DNA from: Rhodomicrobium sp. R_RK_3 | GTDB taxonomy: Bacteria > Pseudomonadota > Alphaproteobacteria > Rhizobiales > Rhodomicrobiaceae | Assembly: GCF_002198715.1 (NCBI RefSeq) | Contig: NZ_MWLK01000014.1 | Coordinates: forward strand, 1-50,925 | Direction: 5' to 3' | Length of the DNA: 50,925 bases | Part shown: positions 34,680-44,084 of the stretch, piece by piece | Layout: every line of letters begins with the position of its first letter | Position numbering within the stretch: the stretch's first letter is position 1 | Program-made: the position numbers and the translations under genes | The notes under the pieces: model-generated | What the model saw: the letters and a program-made list of their open reading frames with translations, nothing else | What the model was told of the DNA's origin: nothing | The model's database searches: none

Positions 34680-36290
34680 CTACTTTGCGATGCGGCCGTG
34701 CTGCCGGGCGAATTCGATGAGGTCGCTGAGCTGCGCGCCGGCATAGTGCGGCGATTCGGGGTCGACCGGCGTCTGAGGCGGCCGGGGGCGCGCCGGCGGT
34801 TGCGGCTGGCGCATCGGCCGTGGGCGGGCCTCCTCGGCGTGCTGGGCGCGCGGCGGCGGCGGAAGCTGCCGGGGATGCGGCTGCGGCCGATGGGGCCTCG
34901 GGGGAGGCGGTGGAAGCGTCTCCTCCGCCTGGACGTCATCGAGCGCCTCCTGCAACGACGTCGGCCGGCGCTGCGGCCGCTGGCTGTGGGCCCGCAGCGG
35001 CGGGAAGATCTCCATCGGCGGCCCAAGATCGGGCTGCGGCCGGCCGACCGGATCCCTGGCTGGCGGTGGCGGCGCGGGCCTGTCCTCGGCACGCGGCTGC
35101 ATGTCCACACGGTCCGGGGCCGGAAGCGCGAGCCGCTGCGGCGGGCGCGCCTGCTGCCGTGGCGGGGCGGTGGGCACCGCCTCCTCCGTCTGCTGGCGCA
35201 GGGGGGAACGGGGGCGGCGCGCCGGCTTTGCTTCCTGCGCCTCCGTCTGCTGCTGCTTGGGCTTTTCCAGCAGCGGGCGCGCAATCGGCGAGCCGAAATG
35301 GCAAAGCTGGTCGAGCGCCCAGGCCAGCAAGCCCTCATAGGTATCGTCGCCTTGCGCGACGAAGGGGTCGGCATAGAAACTCGCCCCGGCCTCCGCCGCC
35401 TTGGCCTTGATCGCCTCGACCATGGGCGGCGCACCGCAGGCATAGACGATGTCGTCGGGGGTCAGCGCCGGCATGTGGTCGGTCGGCCGGCCGCGGCGAA
35501 CCGTGACGTTCGGCGGGGCGTGGTCGGCGACCGGGAGGATGATGACGCCGGGATGATACCGGAGCCGGCGCGCGGCGGGGCCCATATAGAGCGACTCGTA
35601 CGTCTTGGCGGCGGGGATCATGACGATCTTGCGCAGGGGGTTCTCGAGCAGCGCCGCTTCCGCGATCGCCCAGATCGGCGCAAAGCCCGTGCCGCTGCCG
35701 ATCAGCACCAGCCGGTTCGGCAGATTGGGCCGCAAATAGGCGGTGCCGAACGGGCCCTCGAGCCGGACCGGATGGCCGATGGCGATCTGGCCGCCGAAGG
35801 ACGACGACACCCGCCCGCCCGGCACCACCCGCACATGCAGCCGGATGCCGCCATCGCTCTTCTCCGGCGTCATCGGCGCGGTCGGGCTGAAGCAGCGCGC
35901 CGGAAAGCCGCGAAAGCGGAATTTGTAATATTGCCCCGGCAGATATTCGACCGGCTTGGCGAGGCTGATGCGCACCTCGACCACATCGGGCGCCAGCGGG
36001 CGCAGGCCGGTGACGATGCCGCGCGTCGTCACGATATCCGGCACCGGCTCGACCAGCAGCTCCAGATCGGTGATGACGCGCGCCTGGCAGGCCCGCACCG
36101 TTCCGGCTTCGCCGCCGTCACCGCCGAAGGTCAGGCCCTTCAACACGCGCAGCTCGCAGGTGCCGCATTGGCCGGCGCGGCAATCGTGCGGGATTTCGAT
36201 GCCGTTGACCAGCGCCGCGTCTAAAAGGACGTCACCCCGCTTGGCGGAGAATTTCTGACCATTGACGGACACTGTGCAGCTTTTTTGCAT
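34680..36290 (-). CDS. [2Fe-2S] ferredoxin/FAD/NAD reductase with long Pro/Arg-rich tail
   Basis: A 536-aa cytoplasmic electron-transfer protein. Residues 1-90 are a plant-type ferredoxin domain with cluster cysteines Cys37, Cys42, Cys45 and Cys68 (CxxxxCxxC...C). Residues about 95-190 bind FAD (ARCFSPTAPM). Residues about 190-320 bind NAD(P)H (GSGTGFAP, then ACGAPPM). From about residue 340 a tail of nearly 200 residues is rich in Pro, Arg and Gln, ending with a conserved-looking HYAGAQLSDLIEFARQHG. The start ATG at 36290 has AGGTGA 4-5 bp upstream. It overlaps the preceding cytochrome gene by 70 bp. It likely feeds or drains electrons of that cytochrome. Confidence 0.88.
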   Translation of the reverse strand: MQKSCTVSVNGQKFSAKRGDVLLDAALVNGIEIPHDCRAGQCGTCELRVLKGLTFGGDGGEAGTVRACQARVITDLELLVEPVPDIVTTRGIVTGLRPLAPDVVEVRISLAKPVEYLPGQYYKFRFRGFPARCFSPTAPMTPEKSDGGIRLHVRVVPGGRVSSSFGGQIAIGHPVRLEGPFGTAYLRPNLPNRLVLIGSGTGFAPIWAIAEAALLENPLRKIVMIPAAKTYESLYMGPAARRLRYHPGVIILPVADHAPPNVTVRRGRPTDHMPALTPDDIVYACGAPPMVEAIKAKAAEAGASFYADPFVAQGDDTYEGLLAWALDQLCHFGSPIARPLLEKPKQQQTEAQEAKPARRPRSPLRQQTEEAVPTAPPRQQARPPQRLALPAPDRVDMQPRAEDRPAPPPPARDPVGRPQPDLGPPMEIFPPLRAHSQRPQRRPTSLQEALDDVQAEETLPPPPPRPHRPQPHPRQLPPPPRAQHAEEARPRPMRQPQPPARPRPPQTPVDPESPHYAGAQLSDLIEFARQHGRIAK

Positions 36291-38131
36291 GTATTCACCT
36301 GAAGACGTATCGGCCTGATGTGACGTGTATGGCGGGTCTGGGAGTGGTCGAAGACAGCGACCCGCAAATAGCTGTCGGTCTTGATTGGGACATCGAAACG
36401 GCTGCGCGTATCCAGCCGGCGGACGACTTCCAGCACCCAGCGCCCGGCCGCCCATTTCGCCGCGCAAGCCAGGTCGGCGCGGTCGCCGCTGGCGTCCCCA
36501 GCCGCGATGATGCCGGGTATGATGGTGCCGACCGGAATGGCGTCGTCGAGCGCCTTGGAATAGGGCACCGACTCCGAGGCCGGCAGCCACCATTTCGCTC
36601 CGTCGCTTTCTCCCCGGTCCGGATCGAGGTCGACGGCGCCGAGCGCCCGGTCGGTCTCGGCAAGGTTCTTCGGCAGGCGCAGCGGCTGCAGCGCGGTGTC
36701 ATAGCCCCCGATCCGGCGCTCCTTGAAATTCAGCCCCACCGGCGCGGTACCGGGGTCGGGCACGAAGCCGCCCTTATAGGCTTCCACGCCGTCGAGCTCG
36801 GCCTGGGTCGGCTGGGCGGGGGGCCCGAAATGGCTGTCGTCCACCCAGCCCGAGCCGGTGCCGCCGGTCGCGTGCCACTGCCAGACGTCGACCATGCTGC
36901 CGTCGGTCGTGTAGTGCAGGCCGCGGCCCGAGGCGCTCGGCGGCGCGTCGGGGATCGGTTTGTGGCCGGCGTGGAAGGTGCGGTCGCCGGGGATCAGCGT
37001 GTAGCCGGGCGCGATCAGCACCGCCAGCTTGTCCTCGAAAAACGCGTTGGCATCCTCGAGGTCGAACCTGTCGTGGACCAGCATCCAGCCCGCCTTGGTC
37101 TTGGCCAGGGGCAGGTGCTTGAGCGACCGCGTCGGATCGGTCCAGACGAAGGAGAAATAGGCGTTGGTGCCGTCATGCACGGCACGGATCTCGACGATGG
37201 TGCCGCCCGCGCCGTTCAGATTGGCGCCCTGCTGGGTGCGCACTAAGACCGGCTCGGCGTCGCTCCAGACCCGGTCCGAGATGTCGCCGTCGATCGCCGG
37301 GCCATCATTGCGCTCGATCTCTTCGATGACGAGCGTGTCGCGGCCGACATGGTCGAGCGACATCAGCACCGCCATCGCCGCCATGCCGCCGCCGATGGCG
37401 ACCACCAGCGGATGGGCGTGCAGCACCTCGCCGGGGCGGCCCCGCCGCGCCGGGAGCGGCACCACTGAGGGCGGGTGCCTGGAGCTTATCTGGGGATGGA
37501 CGGTTGGCGCAGGGAGACGCGAGGCAGCGGCTCTGTCCCTCATCGCCGCCTCGGCGAGCAGCTCGAACGGATCGAACGGGGGCGGCGGCGGGGCGAGACG
37601 GCCGGGGACGAAGATGCGCAGGAGCTGGCGCGCTCCGCCGATGGCGTGGTGCATCAGGAGATGCGCCGGCAGATAGGCGATGACGATCCAGGTGCCGAGA
37701 AAATGCAGGTCGGCGACCATGCCGGCATAGCCGAGATAGAGCAGGATGCCGGTGACCAGCTCCAGCAGGATGGTCAGGAAGAAGATCCAATAGAAGATGA
37801 CGTTGATCGCGCCGAGCCGGGCGCGCTTGCTGCCGGCGAGCCCCGACAGCCGCGCCCTATCGGGCTTGATGCGCCGGGAAAGGCCGGTCCTGGCGAGATA
37901 GATCGCGTAGGACACCGCCAGCCCGAACAGCAGGGCCCCGGCCGGAATATGCCAGGTCCACACCGCCGATTGCGGCAGGATGAGATCGAACGCCTGCAGC
38001 CAGGTCATGTCATAGGGCGAGCCGATCGCGATCCGCAATCCGGTGGTCACCGCGACAAGGAGCAAGCCGACCAGCGTCCAATGCAACAGGATCGTACCCA
38101 GGTCGGTCTTTCGGATCGCCCGGCGGGCCAT
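36221..38131 (-). CDS. Cytochrome b561-like domain fused to ethylbenzene-dehydrogenase-like haem domain
   Basis: A 636-aa fusion. Residues 1-165 hold four membrane helices with histidines suited to haem b: LLHW (about 17), WTWHIP (about 60) and DLHFLGTW with LLMHHAIG (about 143-162). A Pro-rich linker (about 175-235) and another helix (VVAIGGGMAAMAVLMSL) follow. The periplasmic part (about 270-615) matches the ethylbenzene/DMS dehydrogenase gamma-type haem domain, with DGDISDRVWSDAEPV, FFEDKLAVLIAPG and MVDVWQWHATGG. No molybdenum catalytic subunit is nearby. The last 23 codons lie over the start of the reductase gene in another frame. The role may be moving electrons across the inner membrane. 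Confidence 0.82.
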   Translation of the reverse strand: MARRAIRKTDLGTILLHWTLVGLLLVAVTTGLRIAIGSPYDMTWLQAFDLILPQSAVWTWHIPAGALLFGLAVSYAIYLARTGLSRRIKPDRARLSGLAGSKRARLGAINVIFYWIFFLTILLELVTGILLYLGYAGMVADLHFLGTWIVIAYLPAHLLMHHAIGGARQLLRIFVPGRLAPPPPPFDPFELLAEAAMRDRAAASRLPAPTVHPQISSRHPPSVVPLPARRGRPGEVLHAHPLVVAIGGGMAAMAVLMSLDHVGRDTLVIEEIERNDGPAIDGDISDRVWSDAEPVLVRTQQGANLNGAGGTIVEIRAVHDGTNAYFSFVWTDPTRSLKHLPLAKTKAGWMLVHDRFDLEDANAFFEDKLAVLIAPGYTLIPGDRTFHAGHKPIPDAPPSASGRGLHYTTDGSMVDVWQWHATGGTGSGWVDDSHFGPPAQPTQAELDGVEAYKGGFVPDPGTAPVGLNFKERRIGGYDTALQPLRLPKNLAETDRALGAVDLDPDRGESDGAKWWLPASESVPYSKALDDAIPVGTIIPGIIAAGDASGDRADLACAAKWAAGRWVLEVVRRLDTRSRFDVPIKTDSYLRVAVFDHSQTRHTRHIRPIRLQVNTCKKAAQCPSMVRNSPPSGVTSF

Positions 38132-38463
38132 ATCAGCTCATCTCTTCGACTGTTCGCACACAGCAAGAATCATCGTCGCCGGACGCGGATCGTTCGGCGC
38201 GGATAAGGCCAGAAGCTATTTGGCGGCGATTGTTGTCGTTGGAATTCTTCGCCCGGCAGCCCCGAGCGCATGTGTGAACCCTAACCAGAAATTGGGGCGA
38301 AGTCCCGACGGCATTGCGTGGGGAGTTGGGCAATTTCTGCACTGCAAAATCGAAGTGTCATAAGGCGGAACGGGATGGCGGCGCCTCGGATGCCGCCGCC
38401 ACGCTGCGAGATTTCGACATCATTGTGTTCCGGCGAGGATGATCGGCGGTCACTGGCGATTCG
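38132..38463. other. 332-bp gap upstream of the cytochrome fusion gene
   Basis: No gene. A GGCGGCG / CGCCGCC hairpin at 38377-38400 may close the phn operon on the minus strand; no T-run follows. The remainder should hold the promoter of the cytochrome gene. I see no clear -35/-10 or known operator. Confidence 0.45.
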
Positions 38464-39294
38464 TCAGTCGCGGCGGCCTTCCGAGGAGCCCGCATCCGCT
38501 TGAGGTCCATACAGATTGGCGAAGGCGGCTTCGTCGAAGGCGGCGGCGGGGGCATCGACGACGACCTTGCCGCCCATGAGGCCGACAATGCGGTCGGCAT
38601 AGGCGCGCGCGAAATGCACCTGATGCAGGCTGCAAACGATTCCGACGCCCTCCGTATGGGCGATGCCGCGCAGCAATTCGAGCACGCTGACGCTGGTCTG
38701 CGGGTCGAGGCTGGCGACCGGCTCGTCGGCAACGATCAGGTCGGGGCGCTGGGCGAGCGCCCTGGCAATGGCGACGCGCTGCTGCTGGCCGCCGGACAGC
38801 GTGTCGGCGCGCTGCATCGCCTGGGCGAGCAAGCCGACGCGGTCGAGGCAGCTCAGCGCCAGCAGCCGGTCGGCGCGGGTGAAGCGGCGGGTCCAGCCGC
38901 GCCAGGCGGCGACATAGCCGAGGCGTCCGGCAAGCACGTTCTCCATGGCGGTCAGCCGGTTCACGAGGTTGAACTGCTGGAACACCACGGCGATGCGCCG
39001 CCGCTCGGCGCCGCGCATTTCCGAGATGTCGCGGCCGCCGATGCGGATGTCGCCGGCATCGGGGGCCAGCAGCCCGGCGACGCAGCGGAACAAGGTGGTC
39101 TTGCCCGCCCCGCTCGGCCCCAGCACCGCGACGAATTCATGCCCGCGCACGGTCAGCGAGACGTTGTCGATGGCGGGCACGCCGCCGAACGCCTTGCTGA
39201 GCCCGCGCACATCGAGCCGGGGCGGCCCGGACAGGACGGGCCGCGCAAAGCCGTTTGGCGCGTCGACGCCGGGTGTGGGGAAGGGCGCGGTCAT
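38464..39294 (-). CDS. phnC: Phosphonate-type ABC transporter ATPase PhnC
   Basis: A 276-aa ATPase of the phosphonate/phosphite importer group. Walker A is GPSGAGKTT (about residues 59-67), the Q-loop is VFQQFNLVNRLT, the signature is LSGGQQQR, and Walker B is LIVADEPVASLD. The switch His is in CSLHQVHFA, which is the PhnC-style wording. The region AVVFQQFNLVNRLTAMENVL is typical of this family. An N-terminal extension of about 25 residues is present. It is the last gene of phnD-phnE-phnC, 4 bp after phnE. Confidence 0.93.
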   Translation of the reverse strand: MTAPFPTPGVDAPNGFARPVLSGPPRLDVRGLSKAFGGVPAIDNVSLTVRGHEFVAVLGPSGAGKTTLFRCVAGLLAPDAGDIRIGGRDISEMRGAERRRIAVVFQQFNLVNRLTAMENVLAGRLGYVAAWRGWTRRFTRADRLLALSCLDRVGLLAQAMQRADTLSGGQQQRVAIARALAQRPDLIVADEPVASLDPQTSVSVLELLRGIAHTEGVGIVCSLHQVHFARAYADRIVGLMGGKVVVDAPAAAFDEAAFANLYGPQADAGSSEGRRD

Positions 39295-39298
39295 CGCG

Positions 39299-40111
39299 TC
39301 ACACCAGCTTCCTGCGCAGCCAGCCCGACAACTGGTCGAGCACCGTGACCACGACCAGGATGAGCGCGATGATTGTGAACAGCCGGGGGAAATCGAGCAG
39401 GTCCATGCTGTTCTTCAGCTCCAGGCCGATGCCGCCCGCGCCGACGACGCCGAGCACCGTCGAGGCGCGGACATTGAACTCGAACCAGAACAGGGTGGTG
39501 GACAGCATCACCGGCAGCACATCCGGGACCAGCGCATAGACAATGGTGGTGGACCGGCTGGCGCCGGTCGTCTGCACGGCGTGGAAGGGGCCGAGATTGG
39601 CGTTCTCGATATGGTCGGCGAAGAATTTGGCGGCGCTCCCCCAGGTGTGCAGCGCGATGCCGAGCACGCCCGCGAAAGGCCCAAGCCCGACGGCGGCGAC
39701 GAAGAGCAGCGCGAAGACGAAGGAATCGATGCCGCGCAGCGCGTTCAGGAACCAGCGCGCCGGGTAATACAGCCGAGGGAACGGTGTGATGTTGCCGCTG
39801 GCGATCACCGCCATCGGGATGGCGAGCAATGTCGCGAGCGTCGTGCCGATGGCGGCCATCGCCACCGTCTCCGCCATGCGCAAGAGGAAGAGCGGCAGCT
39901 CGGCGGTATCGGGCGGCCAGGCGGAAGAGATCCAGCGCCATAGTTTCGGCAATCCGGTCAGCAGTTTTGCTGGATCGACCTGCGCCAGCCGCCAGGCGGC
40001 GACATAGAAGGCGAGGATCAGCAGCGCCGCGATCCAGAAGCGCAGCCGGGCGGCGGTGAAGCCGCGCTTTTTGGCGTCGATGTCGTCCAGGGCGCGTTCG
40101 GCCGGGGACAT
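39299..40111 (-). CDS. phnE: Phosphonate-type ABC transporter permease PhnE
   Basis: A 270-aa membrane permease with about five to six helices. FLLRMAETVAMAAIGTTLAT opens the conserved core. ALRGIDSFVFALLFVAAVGL follows, then ANLGPFHAVQTTGASRSTTI, which forms the EAA-type loop to the ATPase. VLGVVGAGGIGLEL near the C-terminus is a hallmark of PhnE. Three bases separate it from phnD upstream and four from phnC downstream. Confidence 0.93.
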   Translation of the reverse strand: MSPAERALDDIDAKKRGFTAARLRFWIAALLILAFYVAAWRLAQVDPAKLLTGLPKLWRWISSAWPPDTAELPLFLLRMAETVAMAAIGTTLATLLAIPMAVIASGNITPFPRLYYPARWFLNALRGIDSFVFALLFVAAVGLGPFAGVLGIALHTWGSAAKFFADHIENANLGPFHAVQTTGASRSTTIVYALVPDVLPVMLSTTLFWFEFNVRASTVLGVVGAGGIGLELKNSMDLLDFPRLFTIIALILVVVTVLDQLSGWLRRKLV

Positions 40112-40114
40112 CGA

Positions 40115-40996
40115 TCAGCCCTTCGGCTTGATCTTGCCGAGCGCGCTTCCCGCATTCTCGATCGGGGCATAGGCCGCGTGCGTCGCGGCCACGAAGCCGG
40201 TATAGCGCGGCGGCAGCAACTGCTTGGCCTGCTCGGGTGTGATGGCGGTCAGGATCTGCTGCACCTGCGCGCCCCGGTCCTTCGCCGTGTCGGCCGGCAG
40301 GGCGATGGCGTCGTTCGGCAGGGGATCGGAGGTCCAGATGATCTTGTTGGAGTCTTCCTTCACCGTGCCCTTGGCGATCATCGCATTGCGGTTGCGGTCG
40401 TAATCCGTCGCCATGTCGACCTGGCCGGAGATGACGGCGATCTCATTCGCCGGGTGGCTCGCCCCTTCCGAATATTTCCAAAAGCTCTTGGGATCGATCT
40501 TCCAGACTTCCTTGGCGTAAAAAGACGGGATCAGCCATCCCGAGGTCGAGCCGACATCGGCGAAGGAGATCGACTTGCCCTGGGTGTCGTCGGGGAATTT
40601 CGTCACGGGCAGGTCAGGGCGCGCGATGATGATGGCGTGATAGACCGGCTTGTCGTCATATTTGACGGTCGCCACCGCCTGGCAGCCGGTCGCGTTATTG
40701 GCGATGATATAGCCCCATGGCCCCATCCAGGCGACGTCGAGCTGGCCCGAGCCCATCGCCACCGCGAGCCCCGCCCAGTCCGTCGCGACGACGAGATCGA
40801 AATCGGCGCCGAGCTGCTTGGCCAGATGGGCGAAGAGCGGCGTGTAAGCGGTCTTGGTGTCGGTCGCGCTGGGCAGAAACGGGCCGACGCCGAAGCGCAG
40901 CGTCCTGGTTTGCGCGATGGCCGGCGTGAACAGTTTTGCGCCCGACAGCGCGGCGCCGCCGGCGCCGATCAGGAATGTGCGGCGTTTGATGGTCAT
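40115..40996 (-). CDS. phnD: Phosphonate-type ABC transporter binding protein PhnD
   Basis: A 293-aa periplasmic binding protein. I chose the ATG at 40996, with GGGAAGGGA before it; the frame is open 32 codons further. The N-terminus is a Tat-like signal (IKRRTFLIGAGGAALSG). The mature part has LRFGVGPFLPSATDTKTAYT, LDVAWMGPWGYIIANNATG and ISFADVGSTSGWLIPSFYA, the standard PhnD pattern. The ligand could be a phosphonate, phosphite or a phosphate ester. No C-P lyase or phosphite dehydrogenase gene is visible nearby. Confidence 0.92.
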   Translation of the reverse strand: MTIKRRTFLIGAGGAALSGAKLFTPAIAQTRTLRFGVGPFLPSATDTKTAYTPLFAHLAKQLGADFDLVVATDWAGLAVAMGSGQLDVAWMGPWGYIIANNATGCQAVATVKYDDKPVYHAIIIARPDLPVTKFPDDTQGKSISFADVGSTSGWLIPSFYAKEVWKIDPKSFWKYSEGASHPANEIAVISGQVDMATDYDRNRNAMIAKGTVKEDSNKIIWTSDPLPNDAIALPADTAKDRGAQVQQILTAITPEQAKQLLPPRYTGFVAATHAAYAPIENAGSALGKIKPKG

Positions 40997-41303
40997 GACG
41001 TTCCCTTCCCCGAATGCCCGGCTTTTTGCGATCGCGGACGGCCACTGCCGCCGCAACGCGCGCATGAACAAGTCTTGCCCTCGCCCGGTCAAAGCGCGGC
41101 GTCGTCCTCGATTGTATGGTGATCACGCGGAAACCATGGCCTCGTTCCGCAATTGTCTAGCGGCGTGGCCCGGACCGGGCACAACGGACAATCTGGCTCG
41201 CGTTTCGAGGATAGGAAGCGAGCCGGGGGCGGTCAAGCCGCATCCGGCCGGGTTGGTAAGCGGCTTCTGACGGGGGCGGCCGCCTGCTGTCCGCGACCCG
41301 GTG
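40997..41303. other. 307-bp gap upstream of phnD
   Basis: No gene is supported. I searched by eye for a Pho box (two direct CTGTCAT-like words) before phnD and found none, so phosphate control is not shown here. The region also follows the stop of the CoA-transferase gene on the same strand. Confidence 0.45.
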
Positions 41304-42095
41304 CTAAGCCGCATCGCCATGCGCCCGCGCGGTGCGGGCGTGCATCTCGCGCAGCGCCGCCAGCTCCGCCGCGCTCGGCGGCAACTCCTCGCGCAGCAGC
41401 GCGGCGAATTTCAGCGGCCAGCCGCATTTGGCCTGGATCGTTTCGCGCGTCGCGCCCGGATAGAGGCTGGTGACGGTCAGCTCCTTGGTTTCGGGATCGG
41501 GCTCCATCAGGCAGAGATCGGTGAAGATTTTCGTCGGGCCCTTCGAGGTCACGCCGAAATCGCGCCGGCTCGTCCCGCCGCTGCCGTGCCCGAGCGTCGT
41601 CACGAATTCCAGCTTCTCCACGAAGGACCGCTTGCCGAGCGCCATGATAATGAAGATCTGGCCGCTCGCCGTGGCGATCTCGGGCGCGCCGCCCGCGCCC
41701 GGCAGCCGCACCGACGGCTTGCCGTAATCGCCGATTACAGTGGTGTTGAGATTGGCAAAACGGTCGATCTGCGCGCCGCCGAGGAAGCCGACGCTGATGC
41801 GCTCGCCCTGCAGCCAGTAGCGGAACATCTCCGGCACCGAGACGGTGGTCAGCGCGGTGTCGCAGAGCTCGCCGTCGCCGATGGAGAGCGGCAGCACTTC
41901 GGGCTTGGTGTCGATGGTGCCGGATTCATAGATCAGCGTGATCTTGGGGGCATGGGTGTAGCGCGCCAGATTGCAGGCCGCCGACGGCGCGCCGATGCCG
42001 ACGAAGCAGATGTCGGCGTCGGTGAGCGCCCGCGACGCCGTCACGGTCATCATCTCGGTGGGTGTGTATGGCAGGTCGTTCGGCTGGTCGCTCAT
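41304..42095 (-). CDS. CoA-transferase beta subunit (orphan)
   Basis: A 263-aa class I CoA-transferase beta subunit. It shows CFVGIGAPSAACNLARY near the start. The glutamate that carries the CoA thioester in this class is probably the one in IYESGTIDT (about residue 57). GGAQIDRFANLNTTVIG and RLPGAGGAPEIA are further family segments. This class works as a heterodimer, and the alpha subunit gene normally sits just upstream. Here the upstream neighbour is mmcB, so the partner must be elsewhere or absent. The substrate is unknown. Confidence 0.87.
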   Translation of the reverse strand: MSDQPNDLPYTPTEMMTVTASRALTDADICFVGIGAPSAACNLARYTHAPKITLIYESGTIDTKPEVLPLSIGDGELCDTALTTVSVPEMFRYWLQGERISVGFLGGAQIDRFANLNTTVIGDYGKPSVRLPGAGGAPEIATASGQIFIIMALGKRSFVEKLEFVTTLGHGSGGTSRRDFGVTSKGPTKIFTDLCLMEPDPETKELTVTSLYPGATRETIQAKCGWPLKFAALLREELPPSAAELAALREMHARTARAHGDAA

Positions 42096-42187
42096 GAAAC
42101 CCCATCATGCGGCCCGGGCGGAAGAGAGCCGAGTTTAGACGCTCGCGCGGGCGCGTGGAAGCGGCTCGGCAGCGGGATTGCCCAAAT

Positions 42188-42760
42188 CTAGAGCAGCCCG
42201 ACAGCGCGCAGCTCCGGATCGAACAGCTCGTGCAGGCGGAAGGCCGTGCAACGGGCAAAGCGCAGCGTCACCGCCTTGCGCCGCGCGGAATTGAGGCGGT
42301 GCTCCGGCGGCTCGCGCAGCACGTCCGCGCCGAAGCGGTCGGCGAGGATCAGGCCGCAATCCTCCGGGATCAGCCCCTGCGGAAAATCGGCATCGACGGC
42401 GAAATAGAAGCGGTCGCACCATTGCCGGTATTCGGGCCACTTCTGATCGGTGCGGAAGTCAGCCATGCAGGATTTGATCTCGACAATCGCAATATCGCCC
42501 TTGGCGTCGAGCGCCATCAGGTCGCAGCGGCGGCCGTCGGCCAAGGGCAGCTCCGCCAAAACCGCGAAATTCATCGCCCGGAAATAGCGCCCGGTGCCGC
42601 GCAGGATCTGCAACGCAGCGCCGTCCATCGGCGCCGCCGCAATATTTTCGCTGGCCGGCCCTTGATCCGCCGCACCCGCAGTTCCTACATTGTTCTCGTT
42701 CGCGAGCTGGATTCCGCCGTTTTCGGGAACCAAGCTCGCCGTAGGTGATTTGTGTCTCAT
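42188..42760 (-). CDS. mmcB: MmcB-family DNA repair nuclease
   Basis: A PD-(D/E)xK nuclease-like protein; in Caulobacter the family is linked to survival of DNA cross-links and to a specialised polymerase pathway. The active-site strand pair is CDLMALDAKGDIAIVEIKS, with the Asp, Glu and Lys all kept. Downstream are the conserved QWCDRFYFAVDADFP and ILADRFGADVLREP segments. The ATG at 42760 (190 aa) is the shown start, but the first 44 codons are AT-richer and linker-like. The ATG at 42628 (146 aa) is a realistic alternative. The latter would leave about 150 bp for divergent promoters with egtB. Confidence 0.87.
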   Translation of the reverse strand: MRHKSPTASLVPENGGIQLANENNVGTAGAADQGPASENIAAAPMDGAALQILRGTGRYFRAMNFAVLAELPLADGRRCDLMALDAKGDIAIVEIKSCMADFRTDQKWPEYRQWCDRFYFAVDADFPQGLIPEDCGLILADRFGADVLREPPEHRLNSARRKAVTLRFARCTAFRLHELFDPELRAVGLL

Positions 42761-42782
42761 GTCGCTAGCAAGGTAGGATTTT

Positions 42783-44080
<1,298 letters not shown>

Positions 44081-44084
<4 letters not shown>

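Noticed and set aside
41153..41473. Small plus-strand open frame between phnD and the CoA-transferase gene
   Set aside because: It overlaps the CoA-transferase gene antisense and is almost entirely Arg, Ala and Pro.
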